Part shown: in pieces, positions 62,160-64,000 of the stretch
Position numbering within the stretch: the first letter of the stretch is position 1
Layout: the number at the start of each line of letters is the position of its first letter
Origin: Streptomyces sp. PR69
GTDB lineage: Bacteria > Actinomycetota > Actinomycetes > Streptomycetales > Streptomycetaceae
Assembly: GCF_026420845.1 (NCBI RefSeq)
Contig: NZ_JAOWCB010000001.1
Span: 1 to 64,000 of the forward strand
Direction of reading: 5' to 3'
Length of the DNA: 64,000 nucleotides
Program-made: the position numbers and the translations under genes
The notes under the pieces: model-generated
Seen by the model: the letters and a program-made list of their open reading frames with translations, nothing else
What the model was told of the DNA's origin: nothing
Databases searched by the model: none

Positions 62160-62259
62160 CCTCAAACTCCCTCAGCTGCCTCCCCCAGACGGCGTCTGGG
62201 GGAGGCAGCTGAGGGAGGAGTCCGGGGGAGTTTGAGGACATGGCCGAAGGCCGTACAGG
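62160..62259. repeat. Nested inverted repeat with 25-bp perfect stem
   Basis: Arms at 62167-62191 and 62193-62217 are perfect 25-bp reverse complements with one base between them. Outside them CCTCAAACTCC at the left (62160) and GGAGTTTGAGG at the right (about 62229-62239) are also complementary. CATGGCCGAAGGCCGTACAGG follows. The same outer motif and tail flank the element after glkA, so this is a second copy of that family, likely acting as terminator for two converging genes. Confidence 0.85.
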
Positions 62260-62332
62260 GGTCTGGGGGCTTGCCCCCAGTTTCGGGAAGGGGTGGGGTG
62301 GGGGAAAGCCCCCCGAGGCCCGCCCCCCGGCT

Positions 62333-64000
62333 TCAGGACACCAGCACCCCCGCCAGCAGCGACGCCGTCAGCTCCGCGCCCGACGTGGTCAGGACGGACT
62401 CCGGGTGGAACTGGACGCCCGCGAAGCCCGGCCCGCGCAGGGCGTGGACATCACCCGTCGCGGCGTCGCGGCTCAGTTCGATGCGGTGCATCGCCAGCTC
62501 GGCCGCCGTCGCCTCGTCGCAGCGGGCGGTGAAGCTGTTGTAGAAGCCCACCGTCTCGGGCCGGCCGAAGAAGTCGATCCGCTCCTGTGCCCCCTGATAG
62601 GGGGCGTCCTTGCGGACGATGTCCAGGCCGAGCTCCGCCGCGAGCAGCTCATGGCCGAGGCAGACGCCCAGCAGTCCCTGGCGGTGGCCGTGCAGCAGCT
62701 CCCCGGCGAGCAGGCGCAGCAGCCGCATCTTGGGATCGGCGGGGTCCGTCGGATCCCCCGGGCCGGGGCCCAGCACCACAGGGCCCCGATGGGAGAGGAC
62801 GTCCGCCCGCAGGCCCGGCTCGTCGAAGCGGCGGACCGCCACCTCAAGGCCGGTGGCTCGCAGCAGATGCGCCAGCATCGAGGTGAAGGTGTCCTCTCCG
62901 TCCACCACCAGCGCCCGCCCGGTCAGCCGCGCGGACCGGGCCTGCATCCGCAGCCAGAAGGGCGCCAGCTGGGCCCGCCGGCCGTCCAGCGCCGCCCGCA
63001 CCCGCGGATCGTCGGCCAGCCGGGGCCGTACGGACTCCTCCCGCGGCCGCTCCGGCCGCACCCCGAGCGCCGCCAGCACCCCGGCCGCCTTGGCGTGCGT
63101 CTCGGCGACCTCGCCCGCCGGGTCCGAGTGCCTCACCAGCGTCGCGCCCACCGGCACCCGCACCCCGCCCTGCGCGTCGATGTCCGCCGTGCGGATCAGG
63201 ATCGGCGAGTCCAGCCGCTGCGCTCCTCCGGCGTCCCTGCCGAGGAGGGCCAGCGCGCCCGCGTAGTAGCCGCGGCCCCCGGTCTCGTGCCGGGCGATCA
63301 CCCGGCAGGCGTTCTGCACCGGCGACCCGGTGACCGTCGCCGCGAACATGGTCTCCTTCAGCACCTGGCGCACATCGAGCGACGAGCGCCCCCGCAGCTC
63401 GTACTCGGTGTGCGCGAGGTGCGACATCTCCTTCAGCCGGGGCCCGATCACCACCCCGCCCATGTCGCCGACGGTGCACATCATCTTCAGCTCCTCGTCG
63501 ACGACCATGGAGAGCTCCTCGCGCTCCTTGCGGTCGCCGAGGAAGGCCAGCAGACCCTCCGCCGTCGCCCCGCCCTCCGGGTAGCGGTAGGTGCCGCTGA
63601 TCGGGTTCATCACGACCGTGCCCCCGGCCATCCGCACATGCACCTCGGGGCTGGCGCCGATCAGCGTCCGCTCCCCGGTGTGCACGGCGAACGTCCAGTA
63701 GGCGCCCCGCTCGCTCTGAAGCAGCCGCCGCAGCAGGGCGAGCGCGTCGGCGCGGCCGAAGCCGGGGATGCGCCCCGTGTAGGTCCGCCGTACGACGAAG
63801 TTCGCGCCCTCGCCGCTGCCGATCTCGTCCCGGACGACCCGGCGGACCACCTCCGCGTACGCCGCGTCGTCGGTGTCAAAACCACCGTCCCGCACCCGCA
63901 CCTCATGGGCGGGCAGGTCGGCGAGCACCTCGGCCAGCGGCAGCTCATGCACCTCGTCGGCGACGAGCACGGCCAGCGGCGTGCCGTCGTCGGTGACTTC
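62333..64000 (-). CDS. trpE: Anthranilate synthase components I and II fused, 5' end outside window
   Basis: The gene is open to the window edge, so the start is missing. The visible part has the chorismate-binding domain (GVRVPVGATLVRHSDPAGE, TVMVDEELKMMCTVGDMGGV-like order with MNPISGTYRYPEGG) and a C-terminal class I glutamine amidotransferase domain with LLGVCLGHELLAAELG (nucleophile Cys) and VQFHPESVLTTSG (His-Glu). Such a fused TrpE-TrpG occurs in actinomycetes, either for tryptophan or for secondary metabolism such as phenazines. trpD, the next pathway enzyme, lies at 32.6 kb. Confidence 0.9.
   Translation of the reverse strand, partial: EVTDDGTPLAVLVADEVHELPLAEVLADLPAHEVRVRDGGFDTDDAAYAEVVRRVVRDEIGSGEGANFVVRRTYTGRIPGFGRADALALLRRLLQSERGAYWTFAVHTGERTLIGASPEVHVRMAGGTVVMNPISGTYRYPEGGATAEGLLAFLGDRKEREELSMVVDEELKMMCTVGDMGGVVIGPRLKEMSHLAHTEYELRGRSSLDVRQVLKETMFAATVTGSPVQNACRVIARHETGGRGYYAGALALLGRDAGGAQRLDSPILIRTADIDAQGGVRVPVGATLVRHSDPAGEVAETHAKAAGVLAALGVRPERPREESVRPRLADDPRVRAALDGRRAQLAPFWLRMQARSARLTGRALVVDGEDTFTSMLAHLLRATGLEVAVRRFDEPGLRADVLSHRGPVVLGPGPGDPTDPADPKMRLLRLLAGELLHGHRQGLLGVCLGHELLAAELGLDIVRKDAPYQGAQERIDFFGRPETVGFYNSFTARCDEATAAELAMHRIELSRDAATGDVHALRGPGFAGVQFHPESVLTTSGAELTASLLAGVLVS

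Overview
This is a 64-kb piece of a Streptomyces (or very close actinomycete) chromosome core. The evidence is very high G+C, G/C-rich third codon positions, frequent GTG and TTG starts, four-base ATGA/GTGA gene overlaps, the actinobacterial cytochrome bcc-aa3 genes, a DUF397/HTH regulator pair, DUF3043 and DUF5304 proteins, and GC-rich dispersed repeats between genes. From memory, the gene order follows the S. coelicolor region around SCO2117-SCO2175 run backwards; I could not align it here. No tRNA, rRNA, CRISPR array or complete insertion sequence was seen.

Layout. 0.1-5.9 kb: lower cobalamin pathway on the minus strand (cobU fused to a beta-lactamase-like domain, cobT, cobS) with two membrane-protein genes. 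6-9.5 kb: small protein, HtrA-type protease, methyltransferase and DUF3043 protein. 9.7-13 kb: pspA-pspAA and a NarL-type two-component pair. 13.1-14.8 kb: DUF397/HTH regulator pair and a small possible toxin-antitoxin remnant. 14.9-16.8 kb: nadA divergent from erpA. 17-21 kb: secreted and membrane proteins and a PfkB kinase. 21.2-22.6 kb: cysteine desulfurase-TusA fusion. 22.9-32.5 kb: the aerobic respiratory block ctaCDF, an L,D-transpeptidase, a receiver-like protein, ctaE and qcrCAB. 32.6-33.7 kb: trpD. 33.9-35.6 kb: a SAM-IV-type riboswitch with a terminator in front of a desulfurase-like PLP enzyme. 35.6-36.5 kb: tandem-repeat intergenic region. 36.5-39.4 kb: stand-alone RAM protein, rhomboid protease, zinc-ribbon protein and NYN-domain protein. 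39.5-43.2 kb: two NlpC/P60 cell-wall hydrolases (the first behind a probable c-di-AMP riboswitch) and a lipoprotein peptidase. 43.7-49.7 kb: two mannosyltransferase-like glycosyltransferases, a cholesterol oxidase and an acyl-CoA synthetase. 50-54 kb: phosphoesterase, SRPBCC protein, ArsA-like protein with a degenerate P-loop, DUF5304 protein and glucokinase. 54.5-62 kb: EEP hydrolase, esterase, acyltransferase, a MacRS-like two-component system, phosphofructokinase and a D-2-hydroxyacid dehydrogenase. 62.3 kb to the end: anthranilate synthase fusion cut by the window edge.

How the genes work together. Oxidative energy metabolism (bcc-aa3), sulfur and Fe-S supply (desulfurase-TusA, erpA, nadA) and glycolysis (glkA, pfkA) sit beside envelope maintenance (HtrA, PspA, rhomboid, NlpC/P60, L,D-transpeptidase, mannosyltransferases) and several envelope-facing regulators. 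The least ordinary signals are a 67-bp copy of cobT coding sequence in the cobT-cobU gap, palindromes at the ctaE start codon and upstream of trpD and choA, two riboswitch leaders, an ArsA-like protein lacking both P-loop lysines, and long structured intergenic repeats.
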